From the NCBI GenBank assembly GCA_020024105.1, contig JAHHUH010000016.1:1-43142 (forward strand): DNA of 43,142 nt, given 5' to 3'. This DNA comes from Phascolarctobacterium sp. (GTDB lineage Bacteria; Bacillota; Negativicutes; Acidaminococcales; Acidaminococcaceae). The notes under the pieces are model-generated. The model searched no databases, was not told the DNA's origin, and saw only the letters and a program-made list of their open reading frames with translations. The position numbers and the translations under genes were made by a program. Shown one piece after another: positions 25,529-33,991 of the stretch; position 1 is the first letter of the stretch, and each line of letters starts with the position of its first letter.

Positions 25529-26212
25529 CTACCAGTTATCCTTGCTGGCTGTAAAGCCTAGTGCTACTACCCGGTCAGCTCCTGCTGCCTTCAGGGTTTG
25601 TGCAGCCTCCTCCATGGTACTGCCGCTGGTATAAATATCATCACAAAGAAGAATTTTTCTACCGACAACGTCCGCCTGCACCCGAAAGCAGCCGGCCACC
25701 TCCTCCCGCCGCAGTTGGGGGTCCAGTTCAAAAAGCGGCAATGTTCTGCGCACTCTCGTTAAAAGCTCCGGCCGCCATTGTGCGGGAGCCAGAGCCACAA
25801 ATATTTCCTGGGGAATATCAAAGCCACGCTGCCTACGCCGCTCCGGTGAGGTGGGAATACAGCTGACATAATCATAGTGCCGTTCCTGACCGGCAAAATA
25901 TTCCTGCCAGGCCCAGATTACCTCCTCTCGTAAAAGCGGTAGGAGACCAGCCTGCTTGGCAAATTTTATTTCCTGCAACAGCCGTTGCAACTGATTCTGA
26001 TATTTATATAAAAGAATAATTCCATCCACGGACTCCTTCTCCGGCAGCTTCCTAGCTAATAAAAAGCTTTGGCGTCAGCTGGCGCAAAAGCACCCCTCTT
26101 CAATTATCCGCCTACAGACGGCGCAACGTCTGGGGAAGAAAATCTCCCCCAACAGCCTGGCCTCATACCCTAGAGCTAGGCGTAACTGCTGCAGCTTAGC
26201 CGATATCCTCAC
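25529..26212 (-). CDS. comF: ComF family phosphoribosyltransferase-like protein, interrupted by in-frame UGA
   Basis: ComF proteins aid uptake of transforming DNA in competent cells. Read from the GTG at 26212, which overlaps the recD2 stop as GTGA, the frame gives a normal ComF N-terminus (FFPRRCAVCRR, then CFCAS) with zinc-ribbon Cys30, Cys33 and Cys43. Codon 46 is TGA (26075-26077), exactly where the fourth cysteine (CxxC-Arg) is expected. Beyond it the frame stays open, and the phosphoribosyltransferase domain is intact (ILLCDDIYTSGST). Total length is 227 codons, the family norm. If UGA is read as stop, an internal GTG at 26029 (AAGGAG 3 nt upstream) could give a 166-residue product lacking the zinc ribbon. 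TGA is used as a stop by neighbouring genes. It may be a pseudogene. Confidence 0.8.
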
Positions 26213-28368
26213 AAAACATCACTACTTTCCTGTAAACGCTCAGCCAGCAGGGAGTAACGACGACGAGTTTTATCATTGGTTACCGCTGTATAAACGGAAG
26301 CCTTGGTACCTACCACCAAAACCTGCTGCTTAGCTCTGGTAACGGCCGTATAAAGCAAATTCCGCTGAAGCATTATATAATGGCTAGGCACCATGAGCAG
26401 GATGACGATGGGATACTCACTCCCCTGGGATTTATGCACGCTCATGGCGTAGGCTAACTGCAGCTCCTCTAACTCACCCTGAGTATAGCTGACCAGGTCG
26501 CCCTCCATCCGCTCCGGATAGGCAACCACTGCCGTCTTACCTTCAAGCCGGACGACGCGCCCGATATCACCATTAAAGACCTCTTTTTCATAATTATTAC
26601 GAATCTGCATAACCTTATCACCCACTCTGAGGACATTGCCGGGAATATTTACCTCCAGCTTACCCGGTGCAGGTGGATTAAGATACTGCTGTAGCAGCTT
26701 ATTTAAATTCTGTACGCCACAGGGGCTTTTATGCATGGGTGTCAAAACCTGTACACTGCGCCAATCACTTGCCTGGCTTAAAGCCGCATAGGTTTGTGCC
26801 ACATAATCAGCAGCAGCATTTTCATTGGTAAATTCTACCAGCTTAAACTCATTATCCTCAGTAAATTCCGGCATCTGCCCATGATTAATTTTATGAGCAT
26901 TACGGACAATGGGGCTAACCTCTGCCTGGCGGAAAACATTTTCCAGACGGACAACGGGCATCTTCTGGCTACGGATAATATCCTTCAGCACGGAGCCTGC
27001 CCCCACCGAAGGCAGTTGGTCCACGTCTCCTACTAGAATCAGACGACAGCCGCCAGGTACGGCCTGCAATAAATGATACATCAGGGTAATATCCAGCATG
27101 GAGGCTTCATCAATAATAATCGCTTCTGCATCCAGAGGCTCACTGGCGTTCTTGCCAAAATTAAAACCGCCGGTCTGAGGCTGGTACTCTAAAAGACGAT
27201 GGACGGTAGAGGCAGGATGACCAGCAGATTCTGCCAAACGCCTTGCCGCACGTCCAGTAGGTGCTGCCAAAAGAATACGGCAGCCTGCTTTTTCCAACAC
27301 GTTCAAAATCCCCTTAACAACAGTGGTCTTACCTGTACCAGGGCCACCGGTTAACACAAAAATACCATATTCAAGAGAAGCGTAGACCGCCTCTTTCTGT
27401 TCCTTCGCCAGCGTGATTCCCGCCTGGTCCTCCCATTGGCGGATAACCCGATCTGCATTAACCCTGGTAATAGGCTTAGCCTGATCTCTAAGAGCAAGCA
27501 GGCTTTTACAGGTTCCCACCTCTGCCCGGTACAGATATTCGGGATAAATCAGGCGCATGCTGCTAATCTCTTCCGTCCGTAGTAAATCCGCCTCCAGCAG
27601 CTTATTGAAAGCCTCCTGGATCAGACTGCTATCCACCACTAGCGCACGCCCAGCCTCCTTAACTAAAAGCTCCTCCGGTACACAGGTATGTCCTGCCAGG
27701 GAAGCTTGTGTCAGAGCATAGGCTAGACCTGCCTTTAAACGCTGTTCGCAATCCCGTTCCATGCCCATAGCTAAAGCAATTCTGTCCGCCGTCTTAAAAC
27801 CGATGCCACTAATTTCGTTAGCCAGGCTGTAGGGATTCTCCTTAATTCTGGTAATAGCCGTACTGCCATAGGTGGCTTGCAGCTTAGTAGCATATCCGCC
27901 ACTAACCCCATAGGATTCCAAAAAGAGCATCAGCTCCCGCATCTCGGAAAGCTGGGCATAGGCCTCTCCCATTTCCGCCGCCTTCTTCAAGCTAATTCCC
28001 TTTACCTTGACCAAACGCTCCGGCTGCTTTCCTAACACCTCCAGGGTATCCTCACCAAAGCATTCGACGATTCTTCCAGCCAAGACCGGACCGATACCCT
28101 TAACAGCACCTGAAGCCAGAAAACGCTCAATACCAGCAGTTGACGTAGGAGGCACCACCCTGCAGACTGCCGCATCAAACTGTCTGCCAAAGCGAGGATG
28201 CTCCAGCCAGCGTCCCTCTAGGACCACACTTTCGCCTAAATAGGGCGCCTGGGCATGGTAAACAACGGCCACACAGCCTTCCTGCTTACTATTCACTCTC
28301 ATAACACAGAACATACCATCGTCACTTTGGAAAACGATATCCTCGATTATTCCCTGCAGCTCCTCCAT
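26209..28368 (-). CDS. recD2: ATP-dependent helicase RecD2
   Basis: RecD2 is a 5'-3' SF1B helicase found without RecBC and linked to repair and replication-fork processing. The N-terminal 90 residues form the expected OB-like region. Helix-hairpin-helix repeats follow (GIGPVLAGRIVE and GIGFKTADRIALAMG). The helicase core then shows GGPGTGKT (341-348), DEASMLD and the final motifs YAMSVHKSQGSEYP and YTAVTRAKQQ. The ATG at 28368 follows AGGGAG by about 8 nt and gives 719 residues; an earlier in-frame codon 24 nt upstream lies too close to the promoter. Its stop overlaps the comF start. Confidence 0.95.
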   Translation of the reverse strand: MEELQGIIEDIVFQSDDGMFCVMRVNSKQEGCVAVVYHAQAPYLGESVVLEGRWLEHPRFGRQFDAAVCRVVPPTSTAGIERFLASGAVKGIGPVLAGRIVECFGEDTLEVLGKQPERLVKVKGISLKKAAEMGEAYAQLSEMRELMLFLESYGVSGGYATKLQATYGSTAITRIKENPYSLANEISGIGFKTADRIALAMGMERDCEQRLKAGLAYALTQASLAGHTCVPEELLVKEAGRALVVDSSLIQEAFNKLLEADLLRTEEISSMRLIYPEYLYRAEVGTCKSLLALRDQAKPITRVNADRVIRQWEDQAGITLAKEQKEAVYASLEYGIFVLTGGPGTGKTTVVKGILNVLEKAGCRILLAAPTGRAARRLAESAGHPASTVHRLLEYQPQTGGFNFGKNASEPLDAEAIIIDEASMLDITLMYHLLQAVPGGCRLILVGDVDQLPSVGAGSVLKDIIRSQKMPVVRLENVFRQAEVSPIVRNAHKINHGQMPEFTEDNEFKLVEFTNENAAADYVAQTYAALSQASDWRSVQVLTPMHKSPCGVQNLNKLLQQYLNPPAPGKLEVNIPGNVLRVGDKVMQIRNNYEKEVFNGDIGRVVRLEGKTAVVAYPERMEGDLVSYTQGELEELQLAYAMSVHKSQGSEYPIVILLMVPSHYIMLQRNLLYTAVTRAKQQVLVVGTKASVYTAVTNDKTRRRYSLLAERLQESSDVL

Positions 28369-28385
28369 GGTGCCACTCCCTTCAT

Positions 28386-28410
28386 TAAACAAATGTTCTC
28401 TGTTATTATA
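28386..28410 (-). promoter_or_regulatory. recD2 promoter region with weak LexA-like box
   Basis: On the minus strand a TATAAT lies at 28405-28410, with a poor -35 box. About six bases downstream is AGAACATTTGTTTA (28386-28399), which retains the GAAC-N4-GTT core of the SOS box but differs at the outer positions. The -10 box is credible; the operator is only a candidate. Confidence 0.4.
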
Positions 28411-28443
28411 ACATGAAAGACCTTAAAAAGAAACTTTCCTACT

Positions 28444-28472
28444 TTGACAAAAAGCAAGAATTTAGCTATAAT
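28444..28472 (+). promoter_or_regulatory. Consensus promoter of the SpeD-like gene
   Basis: TTGACA (28444-28449) and TATAAT (28467-28472) are both perfect with a 17-nt spacer. It diverges from the recD2 promoter. The predicted start near 28479 excludes an ATG at 28476 as the translation start and supports the GTG at 28503. Confidence 0.92.
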
Positions 28473-28502
28473 TAAATGTACTTTAGAAATGGGAGTGTCA
28501 TT

Positions 28503-28973
28503 GTGAATAAGAAAAAATACACCGGCAAATTAATTGCCATTGATATGTACAACTGCTATGCTGTAACCATTGCTGATATCGCTGCTACTGAAAAAGCGCT
28601 CGTGGATGGCTGTGCGAAATACGGCATGCAGCTTTGTGAGGTAGTTCATCATAAAGAAGAGGACCAGGAAGAATATTGTCTCTTCGCAATCTGTAAACAG
28701 GGTCATGTTACCCTACATATCTATCCTGAAATCGGCTTTGTTGCTACTGATATCTTCAGCTGCTATCCCGAAGCAGACCCCGCAGGTATGTCCCGCTGTG
28801 TAAGAGATTATTTTGATGCGGATAAAGCTAAAATTACACTTTTGGACCGTGGTGATTTTGGTAGTGAAAATGACATGAAACCCCACCACCACAATAACAC
28901 CAGGCTTATTCGTCGTACACAGAACCTTGGCGGCAAGCTGAAAAAAATTATGTTAAAGCCTCGTTCTATTTAA
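28503..28973 (+). CDS. S-adenosylmethionine decarboxylase-like protein lacking the pyruvoyl serine
   Basis: The 156-residue protein aligns along its length with prokaryotic SpeD, which decarboxylates AdoMet for polyamine synthesis. The start region GKLIAIDMYNC matches the Trp-Gly-Cys strand, and HVTLHIYPEIGFVATDIFSC matches the catalytic strand pair. In SpeD the proenzyme cleaves itself at Glu-Ser-His to make the pyruvoyl cofactor. Here the sequence is Gln-Gly-His (Gly67, codon GGT at 28701-28703), so no pyruvoyl can form that way. His72 and Cys87, matching His68 and Cys83 of the Thermotoga enzyme, are kept. The C-terminus is a His-rich then basic tail. The GTG at 28503 has GGGAG 7 nt upstream. 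It may be a non-catalytic or repurposed paralogue. No speE is nearby. Confidence 0.85.
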   Translation: MNKKKYTGKLIAIDMYNCYAVTIADIAATEKALVDGCAKYGMQLCEVVHHKEEDQEEYCLFAICKQGHVTLHIYPEIGFVATDIFSCYPEADPAGMSRCVRDYFDADKAKITLLDRGDFGSENDMKPHHHNNTRLIRRTQNLGGKLKKIMLKPRSI

Positions 28974-28978
28974 ACCAG

Positions 28979-29003
28979 AAGCTGCCTCAAGGCAGCTTTT
29001 TTT
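28979..29003 (+). terminator. Terminator between SpeD-like and HAD genes
   Basis: AAGCTGCC-TCAA-GGCAGCTT (28979-28998) is followed by a T run to 29003. The HAD gene starts only 26 nt later with no visible promoter in between, so the terminator may be partial. Confidence 0.88.
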
Positions 29004-29028
29004 GTAATATCCAGGAGGTATTGATACT

Positions 29029-29721
29029 ATGAAATATATTTTTTGGGATATTGATGGTACACTGCTCCTAACTGGTGGTGCAGGAATCGCCTCTTTAACC
29101 AAAGTAATTAAGGAACATTATTTTCTCAAGGATTTTAAATTTCAAAAGTCCCTGGCTGGTCGGACGGATTCAGAAATCATCAAAGAAGCCGTCCTTCAGA
29201 TTAAGGGCCGCTTTCATGCTGCCGATACCGCCAATCTCCTGATTCGTTATCATCAGGAGCTGCCCAAACAGCTGAAGCTTTTCCCAGGCAGCCTGCTCTA
29301 CAATGTACAGCCTACCCTGGAGTTTCTTCATAATCCCCAGTCAGGCTATACAAACTGCCTTTTGACCGGTAATACCAAGCTGGGTGCCAAGCTGAAATTA
29401 GCCCACTATGGTATTGACCAGTATTTTGATTTTGACCACAGTGCCTTCGGCGAGCTGAGTGAAAAACGTACAGAGCTGGCCAAAATTCTCTGGCAGCGCT
29501 TCTACATCCAAAATCCCCAGATTGATGCTCATGAGTTCATCTTTATCGGCGATACCCCCAATGATGTTCTCTGTGCACAGGCCATTGGTGCCAAAAGCAT
29601 TGTCATTCTCAATGGCTCCAGCTACGACCGTTCCGCCTTTACTGAGCTTAAGCCTGAAACCATTATTGACCATCTTCCTGAAAATCCTCAGGATTTCCAG
29701 GGACTCTTAGACCGTTTATAA
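29029..29721 (+). CDS. HAD superfamily hydrolase, phosphoglycolate phosphatase-like
   Basis: The 230-residue protein has the HAD motifs in order: DIDGT with nucleophile Asp7 and acid Asp9, LLTGN with Thr113, a lysine-containing motif III near 146, and GDTPND (174-179). The helical cap between residues 15 and 85 places it in the subfamily I phosphatases such as Gph. The physiological substrate is unknown. The ATG at 29029 follows AGGAGG by 10 nt. It ends 10 nt before the pentapeptide gene, so those two are coupled. Confidence 0.88.
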   Translation: MKYIFWDIDGTLLLTGGAGIASLTKVIKEHYFLKDFKFQKSLAGRTDSEIIKEAVLQIKGRFHAADTANLLIRYHQELPKQLKLFPGSLLYNVQPTLEFLHNPQSGYTNCLLTGNTKLGAKLKLAHYGIDQYFDFDHSAFGELSEKRTELAKILWQRFYIQNPQIDAHEFIFIGDTPNDVLCAQAIGAKSIVILNGSSYDRSAFTELKPETIIDHLPENPQDFQGLLDRL

Positions 29722-29731
29722 GGAGTAAAAT

Positions 29732-30472
29732 ATGAAAAAATTACTTTTATCCCTTTGCCTGCTGGCCCTTTCTTCAACCGCCCTAGCCTACAATGATGTC
29801 GACCTGGCAGCAGTCCAGGCAGGTCAGGATTGTATCCACGGCGACCTTTCGGGTGCAGACCTTTCCCATCTAGACCTAAGCGGGCGGGATTTTACCGGCA
29901 CCAGCTTTCGTGAAGCCCGTTTATTCCAGACCAGGCTGGATGAAGCCAACCTGGTAGGAGCTAATTTCGCCCACGCCCAGCTCAATGAAGCCAGCCTCCG
30001 TAAGGCACAGCTTCAGGATGCCGATTTTTCCTTTGCTACTGCTAATAATGCTAACCTGGCCTTTGCCGATGTCAGCGGAGCCAACTTCTACCGGATACAG
30101 ATGCGTGCCGCCAACCTGCTCCATGCTAATTTACAGGGTTTAAGAGCACAGGAGGCCTCCTTAGACAGCATTAAGGCTGACTATGCCGATTTTTCCCAGG
30201 CTAATTTGCCTTACAGCTGGCTTTATAACGCTTCTTTAAAGCATGCTTATTTTACAGGTACCAATTTTTATAAGGCTAACCTGCAAAGAGCAGACCTGAC
30301 AGAAGCTCATCTTGAAAAAGCAAAAATGGGCAAGGTCAACCTACGTCATGCCAAATTAAATAATGCCTATCTAGACGGTGCTGATATCAATCACGCCGAC
30401 CTGCGTTACGCAGATTTAACCTATACCCAATTCGGCACCGCTATTAAAAAGGGTGCCCTTTTCGACAAATAA
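29732..30472 (+). CDS. Exported pentapeptide-repeat protein
   Basis: Residues 1-19 are a signal peptide ending ALA, so the 227-residue mature protein is exported. From about residue 38 to the end, nearly every fifth position fits the A(D/N)LXX pentapeptide rule (for example LSGADLSHLDLSGRDF and ANLQRADLTEAHLEKA), predicting a right-handed quadrilateral beta helix over the whole mature chain. Cytoplasmic members such as Qnr and MfpA mimic DNA, but export makes that role unlikely here. The ATG follows AAGGAG by 6 nt. A strong terminator follows. Confidence 0.9.
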   Translation: MKKLLLSLCLLALSSTALAYNDVDLAAVQAGQDCIHGDLSGADLSHLDLSGRDFTGTSFREARLFQTRLDEANLVGANFAHAQLNEASLRKAQLQDADFSFATANNANLAFADVSGANFYRIQMRAANLLHANLQGLRAQEASLDSIKADYADFSQANLPYSWLYNASLKHAYFTGTNFYKANLQRADLTEAHLEKAKMGKVNLRHAKLNNAYLDGADINHADLRYADLTYTQFGTAIKKGALFDK

Positions 30473-30487
30473 CCGTCCCTAAGCCAA

Positions 30488-30541
30488 TAAAAAAACTCCG
30501 TATCAAGGATGTAAGCTTCATCCTGAGATACGGAGTTTTTT
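30488..30541. terminator. Bidirectional terminator between pentapeptide gene and rpe
   Basis: A 15-pair inverted repeat (arms near 30491-30504 and 30526-30540) with a small inner hairpin is flanked by A on the left and T on the right. It would end both the plus-strand unit and the long minus-strand rpe operon. Confidence 0.9.
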
Positions 30542-30552
30542 ATTGCGAAAAT

Positions 30553-31197
30553 CTAGTCCTTGAGACTAGCAATTGCCTGAGCCACGTCCTGAGCACCATA
30601 AACATAGGAACCAGCTACTAAAACGGTGGCACCAGCTGCCTTTACCAGAGGAGCGGTCTGGGCGTTAATGCCGCCATCTACCTGGATATCAACCTGCAAA
30701 CCTCTTTCTTCAATCATCTGATGTAGGCGGGCAACCTTAGGCACCATGGATTCAATAAAGGATTGTCCTCCAAAGCCCGGATTGACAGTCATCAGCAGCA
30801 CCATATCCACATAGGGTAAAATTTCCTCGACAGTGGTCAGGGAGGTAGCAGGGTTCAAAGCTACACCGGCCTTCATGCCCTCGGCTTTAATCTGCTGAAT
30901 GCAGCGGTGCAAATGCTTGGTCGCCTCAACATGTACCACTATCTGATCCGCACCTGCGGCCTTAAAATCGCTGATATATTTTTCCGGGTTTTCTACCATC
31001 AGATGGCAATCGAAGAATAAATCGGTTACCTTACGGATTTTTTTTACAACCGGTGCGCCAAAGGTTAAATTAGGCACAAAAAAGCCATCCATTACATCAA
31101 TATGTACCCAGTCAGCACCTGCTACTTCAATTTTTTTTATTTCGTCAGCTAAATAAGCAAAGTCAGCAGACAAAATGGAAGGAGCAATTTTTACCAT
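30553..31197 (-). CDS. rpe: Ribulose-phosphate 3-epimerase
   Basis: Rpe interconverts ribulose 5-phosphate and xylulose 5-phosphate in the pentose phosphate pathway. The metal and acid-base residues appear in VHIDVMDG (His32, Asp34) and CHLMVE (His65), followed by MTVNPGFGGQ and QVDGGIN. The 214-residue length is normal. It starts inside the end of rsgA (7-nt overlap) and is the last gene before the terminator. Confidence 0.97.
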   Translation of the reverse strand: MVKIAPSILSADFAYLADEIKKIEVAGADWVHIDVMDGFFVPNLTFGAPVVKKIRKVTDLFFDCHLMVENPEKYISDFKAAGADQIVVHVEATKHLHRCIQQIKAEGMKAGVALNPATSLTTVEEILPYVDMVLLMTVNPGFGGQSFIESMVPKVARLHQMIEERGLQVDIQVDGGINAQTAPLVKAAGATVLVAGSYVYGAQDVAQAIASLKD

Positions 31198-32084
31198 AAT
31201 TTTCTTCCCTCTTTCTCTTTCAATTCTTTTAATTCCTGTTTGATTGCCAGATAGCTCTCATAACGACTTTCCGCAATCCTACCTGCGGCCACTGCCTCCT
31301 TAACGCCACAAATCGGCTCATGGGTGTGGGTACAGGGGCTAAATTTACAACTCTGCTCGTAGGCAGCAAATTCCCTAAAGCATTGTAATAAATTCTTTTC
31401 CTCCATTCCCTCCAGCAGCAGATTACCAAAGCCGGGGGTATCTGCTATATAGCCCTCGTCAAAGGGAAGCAGCTGGGCATAACGGGTCGTATGCTTACCA
31501 CGACCAATTTTTTCACTAACCTCACCGGTACGCAAGGCTACCTGGGAATCAATAGCATTAATAGTGGAAGATTTACCCACGCCTGAGGGTCCACCAAAAA
31601 CGCAGATTTTCTTTCTAAGACGCTCCCGCAGCTCCTCAATGCCCTCATTTTTCAAGGCAGAAATGGCATGCACCTCGTAGCCGATGGGCTCATAGACATT
31701 TTTAATCCGTTCCACCAGACCGGCAGGTGCCAAATCACTTTTATTAATCACTAAAAGCGCCGGTATCCTGGCCAGCTCCGCCAAGGCTAGCAGCTTATCA
31801 GCCAGCAGAAAGCTGAAATCCGGTGAAACACTGGCAAAGGTTACTACCAGCAGGTCCACATTAGCCATGGTGGGACGCAGCAGAAAGTTCTTTCTAGGCA
31901 GAACCTTTTTAATCATGCCCTCTTCCTTAGCCCCCATCTCTAAGCTGACCAGATCACCTGTAGCCAGGGAAAAACGATTCTGCTTCATCTTGCCCTTTAC
32001 CTTACAGGTATAAATAACCTCACCCACCTGGACATAATAATAGCCATTATAGTTTTTTAGTACACGACCCTGTAATTCACTCAC
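31191..32084 (-). CDS. rsgA: Ribosome small subunit GTPase RsgA
   Basis: RsgA is a circularly permuted GTPase that checks late 30S maturation. The permuted order is visible: NKSD (G4) at 114-117 precedes GPSGVGKSS (G1) at 165-173 and DTPGF (G3) at 215-219. An N-terminal OB domain and a C-terminal zinc site (Cys246, Cys251, His253, Cys259) complete it. The GTG at 32084 overlaps the pknB stop as GTGA and has GAGGAG 8 nt upstream. In Bacillus the homologue is a substrate of the neighbouring PASTA kinase, which fits this gene order. Confidence 0.96.
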   Translation of the reverse strand: MSELQGRVLKNYNGYYYVQVGEVIYTCKVKGKMKQNRFSLATGDLVSLEMGAKEEGMIKKVLPRKNFLLRPTMANVDLLVVTFASVSPDFSFLLADKLLALAELARIPALLVINKSDLAPAGLVERIKNVYEPIGYEVHAISALKNEGIEELRERLRKKICVFGGPSGVGKSSTINAIDSQVALRTGEVSEKIGRGKHTTRYAQLLPFDEGYIADTPGFGNLLLEGMEEKNLLQCFREFAAYEQSCKFSPCTHTHEPICGVKEAVAAGRIAESRYESYLAIKQELKELKEKEGRKLW

Positions 32085-33991
32085 AAAGCTTTCTCCTCTA
32101 CTAATTTACCATCACAATAAATCTGCAGGGTGGCATTACCAGCAGGCTCAAGCTCCTGATGAATACGGGTACCTACCTTTTCGTAGCCGCTGTAAACAAT
32201 ACTTCTACCCTTATCATCTATTACATAAATCTGTACACGCTGGCGGCCGTCCTTACCCGGTACCACATAATCCACATATTTAGCCTGTTTTACATAGCCG
32301 CTGCCATCGGAAACAGTCAGTACCACCTTGTCGCCCTCACCAATTTTGGTATTGGCGTTGGGATTGGTAGCCATAACCACATCCTTCATGCTGGCAGAAC
32401 GCACGTAGCGGATTTCCACCTCGAAGCCTTCCTTACGCAAAAGCTTGTCCGCATACTGTACTTTTTTACCAATCAGCTCCGGAACTTCCTTATCGCCCTC
32501 ATTGATAACAACATCAATGCTGCTACCCTTAGGTGCCTTACTACCTGCCTGGGGATTTTGCGTTAAAACAGTACCGATATTAGCTTCTTTATCATATTTT
32601 TTGCTAACCTTACCCAGAGTAAAGCCGGCAGCTTGCAGCTGCTGCTCCAATTTTACCATGGACATGGCCTTGAAATCAGGTACCTCCACCAGTTCGGCTC
32701 CCTTGCTGATAATTAATACAACCTTGCTGCCCTCTCTACGCTTAGACTGGGGCTCCGGCTCCTGCGCCATTACAGTACCCGGTTTTTCCTTGTCTGCATA
32801 GCGCTCTTCCAGCTGAACCTCAAAATTACGGTCAGCTAAAATCTTTTGTGCCTCGACCACAGTCATTTTTAAAACATTGGGTACCTCTACTTCATTAGTA
32901 GTGCCGCCAAAAACAAAATTAGCCAAAGCGGAAACGACTACCACTACGGCAGTTACGATAATAATTATCTTGTTAAAATTATAATGTTTTTTCTTTGATC
33001 TCTCCATCATAGACTCTCCCTGAACAGCTTCCTCCTGCTCCTCAACTTCTGCTTTAGCACCATTACTACGCACGGGCTTCATAATCACCGTCATCTCATC
33101 ATCCCCACAGGGACTAACCGGCTGTACGGCAGTCGTCGCTCTCTTCTGGGGATACCGTTCTCCGCTAAAGCCGAAAAGATTCGCCTTCAACGCTACCAGG
33201 TCCTTTAACAAAGCACCCGCATCCTCATAGCGCTCACTGGTCTTCTTAGCTAAAGCCTTGTCCAAAATAGCCTGCAGTCCCTCCGGTACTGTTTCCATGT
33301 ACTGGCTCAGGGGCGGCACCTGTTTTTCCGTATGCATAATTGCCACAGCCACAGGCGTGTCCCCCTCAAATGGAACCTGACCAGTCAACATTTCAAAAAG
33401 TACTATGCCCAGAGAATAGACATCACTGCTGGCTGTAATTTTTTCGCCACTGGCCTGTTCCGGTGAAATATAATGGACTGAACCCATAACAGCCGAAGTA
33501 TATACCATCGTCTGATTGCTGACCATTTTAGCAATGCCGAAATCAGCAATCTTAGGATGCATCTGTTTATCAATCAGGATATTCTGGGGTTTGATATCAC
33601 AATGGACAATATTATGGCTATGGGCATGCTGAAGACCATCTGCCAACTGCACAGCTATCTCCAGAACAGTCTTAAGCGGCAGGCGACATTTTTTCAAAAT
33701 CTCCTTTAAGGTTACCCCATCCACATATTCCATAACAATATATTGTTCATCATCCTCTGACACAACATCATAAATATTTATTATATTGGGATGAATCAGT
33801 CTGGCAGCAGATTTTGCTTCCCTTCGGAATTGTTCCAAAAGAGCCTGGTCAGAAACAAACTGCTCCCTTAACCGCTTGATGGCTACACTGCGATCTAAAA
33901 GCTTATCCTGTGCCAAATACACCTCAGCCATACCGCCAAAGCCAATGGGACGGATGATCTCATAGCGGTTATTTAATATTTTCTTGTCCAC
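32081..33991 (-). CDS. pknB: PASTA-domain serine/threonine kinase
   Basis: This membrane kinase senses cell-wall fragments and phosphorylates growth and division proteins. The kinase domain (about 9-270) has the glycine loop GFGGMAEV (17-24), Lys39, the catalytic loop HCDIKPQN (130-137) and DFG (150-152). The catalytic loop has Cys where many kinases have Arg, as in several clostridial homologues. One membrane helix lies near 347-367. Three extracellular PASTA repeats follow, then a 75-residue tail of unknown role. The GTG at 33991 has GGAGG 9 nt upstream and lies inside the phosphatase gene (23-nt overlap). Length is 636 residues. Confidence 0.95.
   Translation of the reverse strand: MDKKILNNRYEIIRPIGFGGMAEVYLAQDKLLDRSVAIKRLREQFVSDQALLEQFRREAKSAARLIHPNIINIYDVVSEDDEQYIVMEYVDGVTLKEILKKCRLPLKTVLEIAVQLADGLQHAHSHNIVHCDIKPQNILIDKQMHPKIADFGIAKMVSNQTMVYTSAVMGSVHYISPEQASGEKITASSDVYSLGIVLFEMLTGQVPFEGDTPVAVAIMHTEKQVPPLSQYMETVPEGLQAILDKALAKKTSERYEDAGALLKDLVALKANLFGFSGERYPQKRATTAVQPVSPCGDDEMTVIMKPVRSNGAKAEVEEQEEAVQGESMMERSKKKHYNFNKIIIIVTAVVVVVSALANFVFGGTTNEVEVPNVLKMTVVEAQKILADRNFEVQLEERYADKEKPGTVMAQEPEPQSKRREGSKVVLIISKGAELVEVPDFKAMSMVKLEQQLQAAGFTLGKVSKKYDKEANIGTVLTQNPQAGSKAPKGSSIDVVINEGDKEVPELIGKKVQYADKLLRKEGFEVEIRYVRSASMKDVVMATNPNANTKIGEGDKVVLTVSDGSGYVKQAKYVDYVVPGKDGRQRVQIYVIDDKGRSIVYSGYEKVGTRIHQELEPAGNATLQIYCDGKLVEEKAL

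Noticed and set aside
26041..26077. Selenocysteine insertion element after the comF UGA
   Set aside because: Only a short imperfect hairpin with an A/T-only loop is present; it lacks the features of bacterial SECIS elements, so it is not listed as a feature.
33550..33610. PASTA kinase as a pseudokinase because HRD reads HCD
   Set aside because: The catalytic Asp, Lys39, DFG and glycine loop are intact, and HCD is seen in related PrkC-type kinases.
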